Assembly (NCBI GenBank): GCA_039028335.1
Contig: JBCCIF010000031.1
Span: 1 to 33,052, forward strand
DNA: 33,052 nt
From: JABDKJ01 sp039028335
Lineage (GTDB): Bacteria; Bacteroidota; Bacteroidia; Flavobacteriales_D; JABDKJ01
Direction of reading: 5' to 3'
Shown here: positions 24,399 through 32,848 of the stretch, piece by piece
Layout of the letters: each line of letters starts with the position of its first letter
Position numbering within the stretch: position 1 is the first letter of the stretch
The notes under the pieces: generated by a model
Told to the model about the DNA's origin: nothing
The model's database searches: none
Seen by the model: only the letters and a program-made list of their open reading frames with translations
Translations under genes and position numbers: made by a program

Positions 24399-25775
24399 TT
24401 AATCTGCAATAAGGTAAATGACCCCATTTGTTACATTGATGGTTTTATCATTTGCTTGATCGTATAATTGACCTTCAAAAGTAGCCTCAATCGTAAATGT
24501 AGGATCGAATCCGGGAATCTCTTGGTATTCCCAAGTCTGAATTTGAAGGATTATTCCAACAGGAGTAGTATTTGAAACATATACTGTTGCCGGGTCATTA
24601 GGCGCAACAAATGTTACTACAGCATTATCGCCAGCTACGGCATTAACATTGTTAATGGTATAGGACCCTGGAGTAAAGTCCAATTCACTCGATCCAGGAT
24701 CACTTTCCTCTTGATCATTTGGTGCTTGTATATCAGTCCAAGCCAATAATGGATTTAATCCACCAACCAAATTGAATAGAGCAGGTGCCGTATTTGGAGG
24801 AATTAATTCTGGAGCCGTAACATCGAAAGTTTCTTTCAGACCAGCCATATTCACCGGTTCTGATTCATAAGACTCATAACTGTCCGTGATTTCCAATCCC
24901 GTTCCAGCATTGTAGGTAACATCATAAGTCATGTAACAGTCAATAAAGCAAGGAGGACAGTCAGGACCTCCACAATCCTGGTTCGTCTCTGTACCATCGA
25001 AAACATTGTTTGCACACAAAGTTGGACAAGAAGGACAAGGTGTAGAAGGGTCATCATCACAATCTACTCCCGTTTCCAAACCATTTTGAATACCATCCGA
25101 GCACTGATCAGCACAAGGAGGACAATCATCACCTCCGCAGTCTATCTCTACCTCATTTCCATTCAAAATACCGTCATTACACAATTCAATACATGGAGGA
25201 CATTGGCAACCACCGCAATCAATCCCAGTTTCATTGAGTATAGCGATATCAAAATTATCGTCTAGTTCACCGTTAAAACAATAAGAATTGTCGCAAGGAA
25301 CGCAAGCTCCCCCGCAATCTGCACATTCTTCATTACCATTCAACAATCCATCATTACAAAGCTCCGAACATGGAGGACAATCTGTATCTGGGTTGTCATC
25401 ACAATCTATTCCAGTTTCTGCACCATCCATTACTCCGTTTGCACATTGTTCGCATGGCTCACATTCTGGACCTCCGCAATCTACCCATTCCTCAAAAGCA
25501 TCTACTACTCCATTTCCACAGCAAGATTCACACGGGCCTCCACAATCAATTCCTTCTTCAATCCAATTATTTGCTACATCGACATCTTGAATACCATTGT
25601 CACAAGTCGGGACACAGGGGTCGCAATTAGGCCCTCCGCAATCAACAAAAACTTCATCCTGGTTGAGAATTCCATCCGTACAGGTCGCCTCGATTAAATT
25701 GTCCTCATTATAACAAGAGACCAAAAGAATCGCGGCAGAAAATACCATTAGGAAATAGTGAAATACATCTTTCAT
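24399..25775 (-). CDS. Lipoprotein with nine Cys-rich DCGG repeats
   Basis: The 458-residue protein from ATG 25775 has a signal ending in the lipobox LVSC, so C21 would be lipidated. Residues 32 to about 278 hold nine repeats of 25-33 residues with pattern C-x-[DN]G-x5-E-x3-DCGG-x2-C-x-PC, each with four or five cysteines, beginning at C32, C58, C86, C111, C140, C166, C199, C225 and C254. They are strongly acidic, so calcium binding and two disulfides per unit are likely. Residues about 281-458 form a cysteine-free, probably beta-rich domain that I do not recognise. Similar CxNGxxDGxETGxDCGG repeats occur in surface proteins of Bacteroidota and some other phyla, with no known function. It is probably surface-exposed. 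The frame is open to 25826, but the extra residues do not fit a signal peptide. Confidence 0.85.
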   Translation of the reverse strand: MKDVFHYFLMVFSAAILLVSCYNEDNLIEATCTDGILNQDEVFVDCGGPNCDPCVPTCDNGIQDVDVANNWIEEGIDCGGPCESCCGNGVVDAFEEWVDCGGPECEPCEQCANGVMDGAETGIDCDDNPDTDCPPCSELCNDGLLNGNEECADCGGACVPCDNSYCFNGELDDNFDIAILNETGIDCGGCQCPPCIELCNDGILNGNEVEIDCGGDDCPPCADQCSDGIQNGLETGVDCDDDPSTPCPSCPTLCANNVFDGTETNQDCGGPDCPPCFIDCYMTYDVTYNAGTGLEITDSYESYESEPVNMAGLKETFDVTAPELIPPNTAPALFNLVGGLNPLLAWTDIQAPNDQEESDPGSSELDFTPGSYTINNVNAVAGDNAVVTFVAPNDPATVYVSNTTPVGIILQIQTWEYQEIPGFDPTFTIEATFEGQLYDQANDKTINVTNGVIYLIAD

Positions 25776-25850
25776 TCGTGTGATCTTTAATTTTGGGGAA
25801 ATTAGCCTATTCTTCAAGAGAATCAAATAATACCCAACAAATTATTCGTA

Positions 25851-25858
25851 CAAATATA
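25851..25858 (-). promoter_or_regulatory. -7 element TATATTTG for the Cys-repeat lipoprotein
   Basis: Bases 25858-25851 on the minus strand read TATATTTG, a perfect TAnnTTTG. A TTTG lies 14 bp upstream, closer than usual for a -33 element. The leader would be about 70 nt. One of the two AGGCCT palindromes touches the upstream edge of this element. Confidence 0.5.
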
Positions 25859-25914
25859 ATAGGCCTAAATTGCAAATTACCCTCAAATCAAGGAATATTT
25901 CTTAGGCCTAAATG
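25859..25914. repeat. Pair of TAGGCCTAAAT palindromic direct repeats in a divergent promoter region
   Basis: TAGGCCTAAAT occurs at 25860-25870 and again at 25903-25913, 43 bp apart (about four helical turns). Each is centred on AGGCCT; the second extends to the 10-bp palindrome TTAGGCCTAA. They lie between the lipoprotein and recJ. This could be a pair of dimeric repressor or activator sites; no regulator is identified. Confidence 0.5.
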
Positions 25915-25963
25915 AAAGTGAACAGAGATTTATTAAATTCAAAAGCTTAAAAAAACAGAGAAA

Positions 25964-27670
25964 ATGCAGTACAAATGGGCCATCCAAAAGCAAAAAGACA
26001 GGAGAAAAGTTGAAGAATTGTCAATGGTGCTGAATGTAAAAGAAGACTTAGCAGAACTTCTTGTTAACCGCGACATATCTACATTTGAGCAAGCCAAGCG
26101 CTTTTTTAGACCAAATTTGGATCTTTTGCATGACCCTTTTGAAATGAAGGACATGCACCTTGCCGTTGAAAGGCTGGAACAAGCAGTTAAGAATCAAGAG
26201 AATGTATTGGTTTATGGCGACTATGATGTAGATGGGACAACCTCGGTCTCAATGGTATACTCATTTTTGGAAAAAATAAATCCAAATGTTGGATTCTATA
26301 TTCCGGATAGGTACAAAGAAGGATATGGACTATCTTTTCAGGGAATTGACTTTGCAGAAGCCAATGGCATTGATTTGATGATCTGTTTGGACTGCGGAAT
26401 AAAAGCCATTGAGAAAGTAGAATATGCAAAAGAAAAAGGAATAGATATCATCATTTGTGACCATCATAGGCCTGGAAATGAAATCCCCTCCGCTTTGGCC
26501 GTTCTTGATCCCAAAAGGAGTGATTGTCCCTATCCTTATAAAGAGCTATGCGGTTGCGGAGTAGGCTTTAAGTTATTGCAAGCCTTTGTTCAAAAGAACA
26601 AAATTAATGAGAACGAACTCTTTGAGTATTTGGATTTGGTTGCGATAGCCGTTGGGGCTGATATCGTTCCCATTACAGGAGAGAACAGGGTGTTGGCACA
26701 TTTTGGATTGAAAAAGATTAATGAAAGAAGCAGACCTGGAATAAAAGCATTGTTAGAAGTTGCAATGGCTAAAAAAGAGCTGACAATTACGGATGTTGTT
26801 TTTATTCTTGGGCCGAGAATAAATGCGGCTGGAAGAATTCACAGTGCAAATAAGGCAGTTGAGCTCCTCATCTCTAAAGAAGAGGGGATCTTGCAATCAC
26901 TGAGCAAAGAAATTGACGAATTCAATAAGAAAAGAAAGACACTCGATAAGTCAATTACAAAAGAAGCGCTTGAAATGATAGCTAATGACTCTCAATTGAT
27001 GGATGCAAAATCTTCTGTCTTATTCAAAGACGGATGGCACAAAGGTGTAATTGGCATTGTGGCTTCTCGATTGACGGAACATTATTATCGGCCCACAATT
27101 GTCTTGACAGAAAATGATGGAAAAGCCACAGGCTCAGCAAGATCTGTCAAGCATTTTGATGTATACAATGCAATAGAAAAATGTTCCGATTTACTTGAAA
27201 ATTTTGGCGGGCATAAGTATGCAGCCGGTTTGACCATGAAGAAAGAAAACCTTCCATTATTTCAAGAGCGTTTTGAACAGGCTGTAACCGAAAGTATAAG
27301 AGCAGAGTGGCTCATTCCTGAATTACAAGTCGAGTTGGTCATCGACTTTAAGAGGATAACACCAAAGTTTGCAAGTATTATTTTTCAAATGGCACCTTTT
27401 GGCCCGGGAAATATGAAACCAGTTTTTGTTACGCATAATTGTTTGGATGCTGGATATAGCAAGACCTTGAAGGATGAGCACTTGAAATTGCATGTAAAAC
27501 AACAAGACAACCCAAATCTTAAGTACGGAGGAATTGCATTTGGAATGGCAGATAAACTAGAGATTGTAAAAAGCGGAAAACCTTTTAGCATGGTCTATCA
27601 AATTTATGAGAATGAGTGGCAAGGAAATAAAAAACTGGAGCTCATGGTAAAGGATATTAGGCTTTCTTAG
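25964..27670 (+). CDS. recJ: Single-stranded-DNA-specific exonuclease RecJ
   Basis: The 568-residue protein has the full RecJ layout. The DHH catalytic domain has motifs VYGDYDVDGTTS (83-94), CLDCGI (141-146) and ICDHHRPG (164-171), whose aspartates and histidines bind two metal ions. The DHHA1 domain contains GSARSV and ENFGGHKYAAGL in roughly residues 385-425. A C-terminal OB-like part follows. RecJ degrades single-stranded DNA 5' to 3' in RecF-pathway recombination, base-excision and mismatch repair. It stands alone on the plus strand. Its 3' end overlaps the convergent membrane-protein gene by 14 bp. No exact TAnnTTTG is visible upstream. Confidence 0.96.
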   Translation: MQYKWAIQKQKDRRKVEELSMVLNVKEDLAELLVNRDISTFEQAKRFFRPNLDLLHDPFEMKDMHLAVERLEQAVKNQENVLVYGDYDVDGTTSVSMVYSFLEKINPNVGFYIPDRYKEGYGLSFQGIDFAEANGIDLMICLDCGIKAIEKVEYAKEKGIDIIICDHHRPGNEIPSALAVLDPKRSDCPYPYKELCGCGVGFKLLQAFVQKNKINENELFEYLDLVAIAVGADIVPITGENRVLAHFGLKKINERSRPGIKALLEVAMAKKELTITDVVFILGPRINAAGRIHSANKAVELLISKEEGILQSLSKEIDEFNKKRKTLDKSITKEALEMIANDSQLMDAKSSVLFKDGWHKGVIGIVASRLTEHYYRPTIVLTENDGKATGSARSVKHFDVYNAIEKCSDLLENFGGHKYAAGLTMKKENLPLFQERFEQAVTESIRAEWLIPELQVELVIDFKRITPKFASIIFQMAPFGPGNMKPVFVTHNCLDAGYSKTLKDEHLKLHVKQQDNPNLKYGGIAFGMADKLEIVKSGKPFSMVYQIYENEWQGNKKLELMVKDIRLS

Positions 27671-28214
27671 AACTTCTTTTCCATCTGAACAAAGCATAAG
27701 ATAAGGCGATGAAAACCAATAAGCCTGAGATTGCCTGGGCACAAGCTGCCGAATCAAAATGAAAGAGCCAATTGCTTGGCATATAATCTTCATGAAGAGA
27801 AGTTATGAAGATCACATAACGTTCCATGCCAATTGTAAAGAAGAGTCCAAAAACCAAACGAAAGAGTATATTTCTTCGAAACAGTTCGATGCTAAACATT
27901 ACTCCAAGAATTAAGTGTAGAGCCGGCTCAAACCAAGCGCTAAACCAATATTTTCCTATGAAAAGATCCTTAGTATATCCATTTAATAAAGAATGAGGAT
28001 TATTGGTTAAAATTAAATGAATGAAGTCGAATAGAAGAAGCGAAAACACCACAATACATGAGACACAAATAATTTGGCTGGCTTTTTTATCAATGTCCAA
28101 GAGCCAAGTCTTTTTGAAGAAAATTCGAGAGAATAAAAATAAAAGCGAATACAGTCCAAAAACCAGGATTGCATCCTGTTTTAGAAAGTTATAGGGCGAG
28201 ATTAAGAGGTCCAC
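27657..28214 (-). CDS. Small five-helix membrane protein with an NrfD/ActC-like motif
   Basis: The 185-residue protein starts with GTG at 28214, just after the mscS stop. Five hydrophobic helices are seen at about 14-33, 48-70, 90-110, 117-140 and 156-177. The stretch ERYVIFITSLHEDYMPSNW (131-149) strongly resembles the ER-V/I-VTSL-x-x-D-F-x-PSSW segment that I remember from NrfD/ActC-type quinone-interacting membrane subunits. Those are about twice as long with 8-10 helices, so this could be a shortened relative, a half-size form or a coincidence. It is third in the minus-strand run dnaG - mscS - this gene, and no redox partner is nearby. Function unknown. Confidence 0.7.
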   Translation of the reverse strand: MDLLISPYNFLKQDAILVFGLYSLLFLFSRIFFKKTWLLDIDKKASQIICVSCIVVFSLLLFDFIHLILTNNPHSLLNGYTKDLFIGKYWFSAWFEPALHLILGVMFSIELFRRNILFRLVFGLFFTIGMERYVIFITSLHEDYMPSNWLFHFDSAACAQAISGLLVFIALSYALFRWKRSSKKA

Positions 28215-28217
28215 AAC

Positions 28218-29306
28218 TTAAACGTTATGCAACACTCTTTGAGGGAATGGAATCTCTATGTTTTTACTTCGGAATGCTTCATCAATAGCAAAGCGAATAT
28301 CACTCTTCAAGATATCTACATCCCAGTTTCTTCTTGTCCAAAAGAAGACATTAAACAAAAGAGCGGAATCCCCGAAATCATCAAACCGAACCAATATTTG
28401 TCTTGTTTTTTCCACATCGGGATGATTTAGCACACACTCATAAAGCACTTGCCTCACCAATTTTGTATTACTTCCATAGGCTACACCAACTTCGACAGAA
28501 TATCGTGAAATATCTTTTTGCAGGGTCCAGTTCACGAGATTTTCTGACGTCAGTTTTCTATTGGGCACAATGATCATAGTACCATCACGGGTCATAACTT
28601 TCGAGGTCCGAATATCAATTCGTTTCACCTGCGCTATTTCTCCGTCAATCTCAATGACATGGCCAACTTTGAACGTGCCTTCAAACAAGATGAGAAAACC
28701 AGAAAGAATGTCATAGAAAAAAGTTTGCAGCCCAATACCAACTCCAACGAGTAAGGCTGCCGAGCCATACAACAATCCGGATAAATTGGCACCTGTGCTT
28801 TCCAATGCCAAAACAAAAGCAATGATGTATAAAACGTATTTTACAAGTTGAGAAATGGTAAACTCCTTTCCAGGATCTACTTGACCACTGCTTTTTAATG
28901 CTTTGCTCAAAAGCAATAAAACGAAACGAATAATGATTCGAGCAAACATGATTATCAAGGCGATTACCAATAGATTATAGACTTTGGGGTGGAAGTGTTC
29001 AGCGTCAACTATTGAGTAGTTCAAAATGTCTTTGAAGAGGACATTTAGTTTTAATACAGAAAAGATGACAATGGTTCCTAAGACGATAATGAGCAGCCTA
29101 AAAAATCGATAAATGATATCTGATCTTTCTTCATCGAACCACTCCCTTTTCTTAAGGACTTTACGTATGAATTGTCGGACAAACTTGATTAAAAAGCGAG
29201 CCAAGAAGAAAAGTATGATTGCTTCTATGATGTTCAGAACAGAAAACTGAAAGTACTCAGAGTCCTTGAAGAGGGGATGGGTGAATATTTCCTTGAGTTT
29301 TTGCAA
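28218..29306 (-). CDS. MscS-family mechanosensitive ion channel
   Basis: The 362-residue inner-membrane channel has helices at about 22-42, 67-85, 109-132 and 152-170, then the pore helix 176-195 with the small-residue pattern GSAALLVGVGIGLQTF. The MscS beta domain follows (FKVGHVIEIDG, VPNRKLTSENLVNW) and a C-terminal alpha/beta part. It opens under membrane tension to release solutes during osmotic down-shock. Two extra helices precede the three of E. coli MscS, placing it in the longer subfamily. It begins 1 bp after the dnaG stop and ends 3 bp before the next gene, so it is probably translated from the dnaG transcript. Confidence 0.93.
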   Translation of the reverse strand: MQKLKEIFTHPLFKDSEYFQFSVLNIIEAIILFFLARFLIKFVRQFIRKVLKKREWFDEERSDIIYRFFRLLIIVLGTIVIFSVLKLNVLFKDILNYSIVDAEHFHPKVYNLLVIALIIMFARIIIRFVLLLLSKALKSSGQVDPGKEFTISQLVKYVLYIIAFVLALESTGANLSGLLYGSAALLVGVGIGLQTFFYDILSGFLILFEGTFKVGHVIEIDGEIAQVKRIDIRTSKVMTRDGTMIIVPNRKLTSENLVNWTLQKDISRYSVEVGVAYGSNTKLVRQVLYECVLNHPDVEKTRQILVRFDDFGDSALLFNVFFWTRRNWDVDILKSDIRFAIDEAFRSKNIEIPFPQRVLHNV

Positions 29307-31247
29307 TCAATAAATACTTATGCCAAAATAATTAGAAAGTTCAGCTTTGATAGCATCAAGCTTTTGAATCTTTTTAAGAATTAGCTCTTGATCATTTTCA
29401 GAAGTTGCTTCTGCAAGAGCATGTATCAATCGGGCTCGATACTTAAACACCGATTTAATTTTTAATTTGTTCAATGCACTTATCATCATTAAGTCTGGGC
29501 GATCCTCTTCCGTGCTGATGTGAATGTTGAATTTATCTGTCCAATTATTCGAAATCTGAATGTCTTTACTCAATATTTTAGAGATACATGAAACCACCTC
29601 TTGATCCTCAAGCTGTGTCAATTTGAGCGGATCAATTTTTCCTTCGAGTTGAAATTGCTTCTCTATAGCGGTATAGCATTTAGCATAGGAGTGATTTTGA
29701 AATTCAATTCCATTGAAACCAACTTCTTCGAAAATGAATGCCCCATAGGAACAAGCAGTCTGTACCTTTTCGCCTTCTAAAATACCCTCATATTCATAAG
29801 TTCGATTTCCATGAACTAGAAGAACTCTCAAAATGTCCTCTTCTTGACCTTCAGAATCTTGCACATCTATTTTCTGCTCTTGTTGAGAAGGCTGAGGCAT
29901 GGCAACAAGCTGCTCTACAACCTGCCTTTCTGATCGATTCTGATAGCTGGCTTTTATTCTGAATTTTGATATTTCAGACACGATTGCTTCTTCTGAAATG
30001 GAGAGTAAATTTGCGCAATCTTGTATGTAGAATGCCTTTTTAACCTCGTCTTGAATTTCTGCAATAGCCTCCATTATAACCTTACTGGCAGCGGCTTTTT
30101 TGATAGGGTCATGGGCTGCTGTAACGAATTGTGATTGATGTAAATAGTAGAGAAAATCTTTTGCGTTGTCTTCTAAAAAGTTCTGTAAGTCGAATGCGCT
30201 GAATTTCTTTGTCAAAGAATCGGGGTCTTCGCCCTCTGGTAGAGCAACTACTTTGGGATTCAATCCGGCCTTCAGCACTATTTTTATTGTTCGCAAAGCA
30301 GCTTTCTGTCCGGCTGCATCGCCATCAAATAATAGCGTAACATTTTTGCTCATGTGACGAAGGCGCGAGATATGATCTTCAGTAACTGAAGTGCCGCATG
30401 TTGCTACCGTATTAAGAATACCCGATTGGTGCAAGGCAATTACATCTGTATATCCCTCTACGATGTATACATTGTCTTTTTGAGATATGCTCTTTCGCGC
30501 TTCATTTAATGCGTATAGCGTTCGGCTCTTATTGTAGATTAAGTGCTCAGGTGAATTGATGTATTTGGGTTGCTGATCTTTTCTCAAGGCTCTTGCACCA
30601 AAAGCGATAATCTTCCCTCCTAATTCTGAAATAGGAAAAATTAATCGTCCCCGATAGATATCGTAAACACCTCTTTCGTTTTCTTTAATCAGGCCAAGCT
30701 CCTCAAGAAACTCTTTGGAATAACCTTTCGAAATGGCATAGTTTGCAAATTCTCTTCCTTCTGGAGGACAATAGCCCATTTCAAACTTTTCAGTCATCTC
30801 TGGACTTATACCTCGTTCTTGGATATAACTTTGACCAATTGCCTTACCTTTTTCACTTTGATGTAGCTGCTCTTTGAACCAATTGCTGGCCATTTTTAGT
30901 ATGCCTGCATATGAATCTGCCTTATTTTTTTCAGCTTGTTGTTCAGGGCTATATCGCTCTTCCTCTATTTCAATATTGTATCTCTCGGCCAATGCTTTTA
31001 CGGCTTCTGGATAGCTGAGGTGTTCGTGTTTCATCATGAATGAAATCACTCCTCCAGACTCTTGACATCCAAAACAATGAAAGATCTGCTTCTGTGGAGA
31101 TACAGTGAAAGAAGGAGTCTTTTCGTTATGAAAGGGGCAGAGACCCTTATAATTTTGGCCTGCTTTCTTTAAAGGCACAAAAGATTCGATGACCTCTACA
31201 ATGTCAGACGCCATTAAAACACGCTGCTTATCCTGTTCACTTATCAT
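29307..31247 (-). CDS. dnaG: DNA primase
   Basis: The 646-residue primase makes RNA primers for replication with DnaB. The amino-terminal CHC2 zinc finger is C37, H40, C58, C61 (LCPFHNEK ... FHCFGCQ). The TOPRIM catalytic core carries VEGYTDVIAL at about 263-272 and FDGDAAGQKA near 310, whose acidic residues bind metal. The C-terminal region (after about 430) contains the DnaB-binding helical domain, which is poorly conserved. It is the first gene of the minus-strand set with mscS. In contrast to many bacteria it is not next to rpoD or rpsU. It is divergent from glpK across 110 bp. Confidence 0.96.
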   Translation of the reverse strand: MISEQDKQRVLMASDIVEVIESFVPLKKAGQNYKGLCPFHNEKTPSFTVSPQKQIFHCFGCQESGGVISFMMKHEHLSYPEAVKALAERYNIEIEEERYSPEQQAEKNKADSYAGILKMASNWFKEQLHQSEKGKAIGQSYIQERGISPEMTEKFEMGYCPPEGREFANYAISKGYSKEFLEELGLIKENERGVYDIYRGRLIFPISELGGKIIAFGARALRKDQQPKYINSPEHLIYNKSRTLYALNEARKSISQKDNVYIVEGYTDVIALHQSGILNTVATCGTSVTEDHISRLRHMSKNVTLLFDGDAAGQKAALRTIKIVLKAGLNPKVVALPEGEDPDSLTKKFSAFDLQNFLEDNAKDFLYYLHQSQFVTAAHDPIKKAAASKVIMEAIAEIQDEVKKAFYIQDCANLLSISEEAIVSEISKFRIKASYQNRSERQVVEQLVAMPQPSQQEQKIDVQDSEGQEEDILRVLLVHGNRTYEYEGILEGEKVQTACSYGAFIFEEVGFNGIEFQNHSYAKCYTAIEKQFQLEGKIDPLKLTQLEDQEVVSCISKILSKDIQISNNWTDKFNIHISTEEDRPDLMMISALNKLKIKSVFKYRARLIHALAEATSENDQELILKKIQKLDAIKAELSNYFGISIY

Positions 31248-31311
31248 TTGAATGTAAAATTAGCTAGATGGCTTTTGGCACCCTGCTTTCTAAATGTGAA
31301 AGTATTAACAA

Positions 31312-31343
31312 TCCATTCACATTTTCATTCACAAAGCATTCAA
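31312..31343. promoter_or_regulatory. Three phased CATTCA repeats upstream of glpK
   Basis: CATTCAC occurs at 31314-31320 and 31326-31332, and CATTCAA at 31337-31343, with start-to-start distances of 12 and 11 bp. They lie 15 to 44 bp before the glpK ATG in the divergent dnaG/glpK gap. Helix-phased direct repeats suggest a regulator site, but the motif is short and the region AT-rich. Confidence 0.3.
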
Positions 31344-31357
31344 TTATATTAGCAATC

Positions 31358-32848
31358 ATGAAAGAATTCATTCTCGCTTTGGACCAAGGAACAAGCTCTT
31401 CGAGGGCCGCAATTTTTGACAAAGAAGGGAGTGTTTTGGGCTTAGCGAATAAAGCGTATGATCTCATCTTTCCCAAATCTGGATGGGTTGAACAGAATCC
31501 TGAAGACATTTGGAGTAGCCAGATGAATGCAATAGATCTTTTATTTGAAGAATGCAGCATCGATCCTGAGCAGATAGCGGCAATTGGCATCACCAATCAA
31601 AGGGAAACGAGCATTTTGTGGGATAAGACGACTGGAAAGGCAATTTATAATGCAATCGTTTGGCAGGATCGCAGGACTGCAGCTTACTGTAGGTTTTTGG
31701 AAAAAAATCGACTAGGCCAGCACATTAAGTCCGAGACTGGATTATTGATTGACCCTTACTTTTCAGGCACTAAACTGCGATGGATTCTTGAGAATGTGGA
31801 AGGAGCAAGAGAATTAGCCAATAGAGGACGTCTGTTATTCGGCACAGTAGACGCTTACTTACTTTGGAAAATGACCGGAGGCAAGGAACATGCTACAGAT
31901 GTAACCAATGCCTCGCGAACGATGCTTTTTAATATTCATGCATTAGAATGGGATAAAAGAATCTTGGAGGTAATGGATATACCAAGACAGCTTTTACCTG
32001 AAGTAAAGATGAGCACAGATGAATTTGGAACATTTGCTTACAAAGGAAATGAAATCCCTATCAAAGCGATTGCCGGAGATCAGCATGCAGCCCTTTTTGG
32101 TCAAGTTTGTTTTGAAGAGGGTATGGCGAAAAATACTTATGGAACAGGATGTTTCATGTTGATGAACACAGGAGAGGATAAGCCAAAAAATAGAGGCAAA
32201 CTCCTTAATACAATTGCCTGGGGGATCAATAGCAAAGTAAGTTATGCTGTTGAAGGATCTGTATTTATAGCCGGGGCAGCCGTTCAATGGCTGAGGGATG
32301 GCTTATCCTTGATTGATTCAGTTGAGCAAACAGAAAAGTTTGCCCTAGAGTCCAGAAAAGACAGCCGCGTTGTTCTTGTGCCGGCATTCACTGGTTTAGG
32401 GGCTCCATATTGGGATAGCCAAGCAAAAGGAGCTATTTATGGATTAGAACAAAATACAGGAAGGCCTGAGTTAATTAGGGCAACACTCGAATCACTCGCC
32501 TTCCAAAGCAGAGATCTAATAGATCTTATGGAAAATGAATCGGGATATACATTAAGAACCTTAAAAGTTGATGGAGGGGCATCTTCAAATAATTTTTTAA
32601 TGCAGTTTCAAGCAGATATATTGGGCAAAGAAGTGATTCGACCAGCATTTACTGAATCCACGGTATTTGGAATTGCTGCCATGGTGGGAATTAGTCTAGG
32701 CTTTTGGTCTCAAAAGGAGATTTCTTCTATCGTGAAAACAGATCGAATATTCAGTCCAATGATGGAGGATTTTGAGCGTGAAAATCGCTATGCCAATTGG
32801 AAGAGTGCGGTTTCCTCTACAATGGCTTGGAAGGGTAAAGCACTATGA
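31358..32848 (+). CDS. glpK: Glycerol kinase
   Basis: The 496-residue FGGY-family kinase phosphorylates glycerol to glycerol-3-phosphate. The amino-terminal phosphate-binding loop LALDQGTSSSR (6-16) is complete. NQRET, WQDRRT, DVTNASRT, GDQHAALFGQ and the C-terminal KVDGGASSNNFLMQ segment match GlpK. The ATG at 31358 gives the usual (M)KEFILALDQGT start. The frame extends upstream to 31268, but those residues have no counterpart in the family. The stop overlaps the glpD ATG by four bases (ATGA), so glpK and glpD are coupled. No exact promoter -7 match is visible; TATATTAG at 31346 is one mismatch away. Confidence 0.97.
   Translation: MKEFILALDQGTSSSRAAIFDKEGSVLGLANKAYDLIFPKSGWVEQNPEDIWSSQMNAIDLLFEECSIDPEQIAAIGITNQRETSILWDKTTGKAIYNAIVWQDRRTAAYCRFLEKNRLGQHIKSETGLLIDPYFSGTKLRWILENVEGARELANRGRLLFGTVDAYLLWKMTGGKEHATDVTNASRTMLFNIHALEWDKRILEVMDIPRQLLPEVKMSTDEFGTFAYKGNEIPIKAIAGDQHAALFGQVCFEEGMAKNTYGTGCFMLMNTGEDKPKNRGKLLNTIAWGINSKVSYAVEGSVFIAGAAVQWLRDGLSLIDSVEQTEKFALESRKDSRVVLVPAFTGLGAPYWDSQAKGAIYGLEQNTGRPELIRATLESLAFQSRDLIDLMENESGYTLRTLKVDGGASSNNFLMQFQADILGKEVIRPAFTESTVFGIAAMVGISLGFWSQKEISSIVKTDRIFSPMMEDFERENRYANWKSAVSSTMAWKGKAL

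Noticed and set aside
24940..25680. Recurring CCTCC(A/G)CAATC words that look like a CRISPR or DNA repeat array
   Set aside because: Unit lengths vary from 75 to 99 bp in multiples of three and the words encode DCGG. They follow the protein repeat, not spacer-repeat architecture.
25288..25697. Open plus-strand frames opposite the Cys-repeat lipoprotein, giving Ser/Pro/His-rich proteins
   Set aside because: They are the reverse complement of the repeated TGT/GGA-rich codons of the lipoprotein. Their low complexity, lack of promoter and overlap with a clear signal-peptide gene make them shadows.
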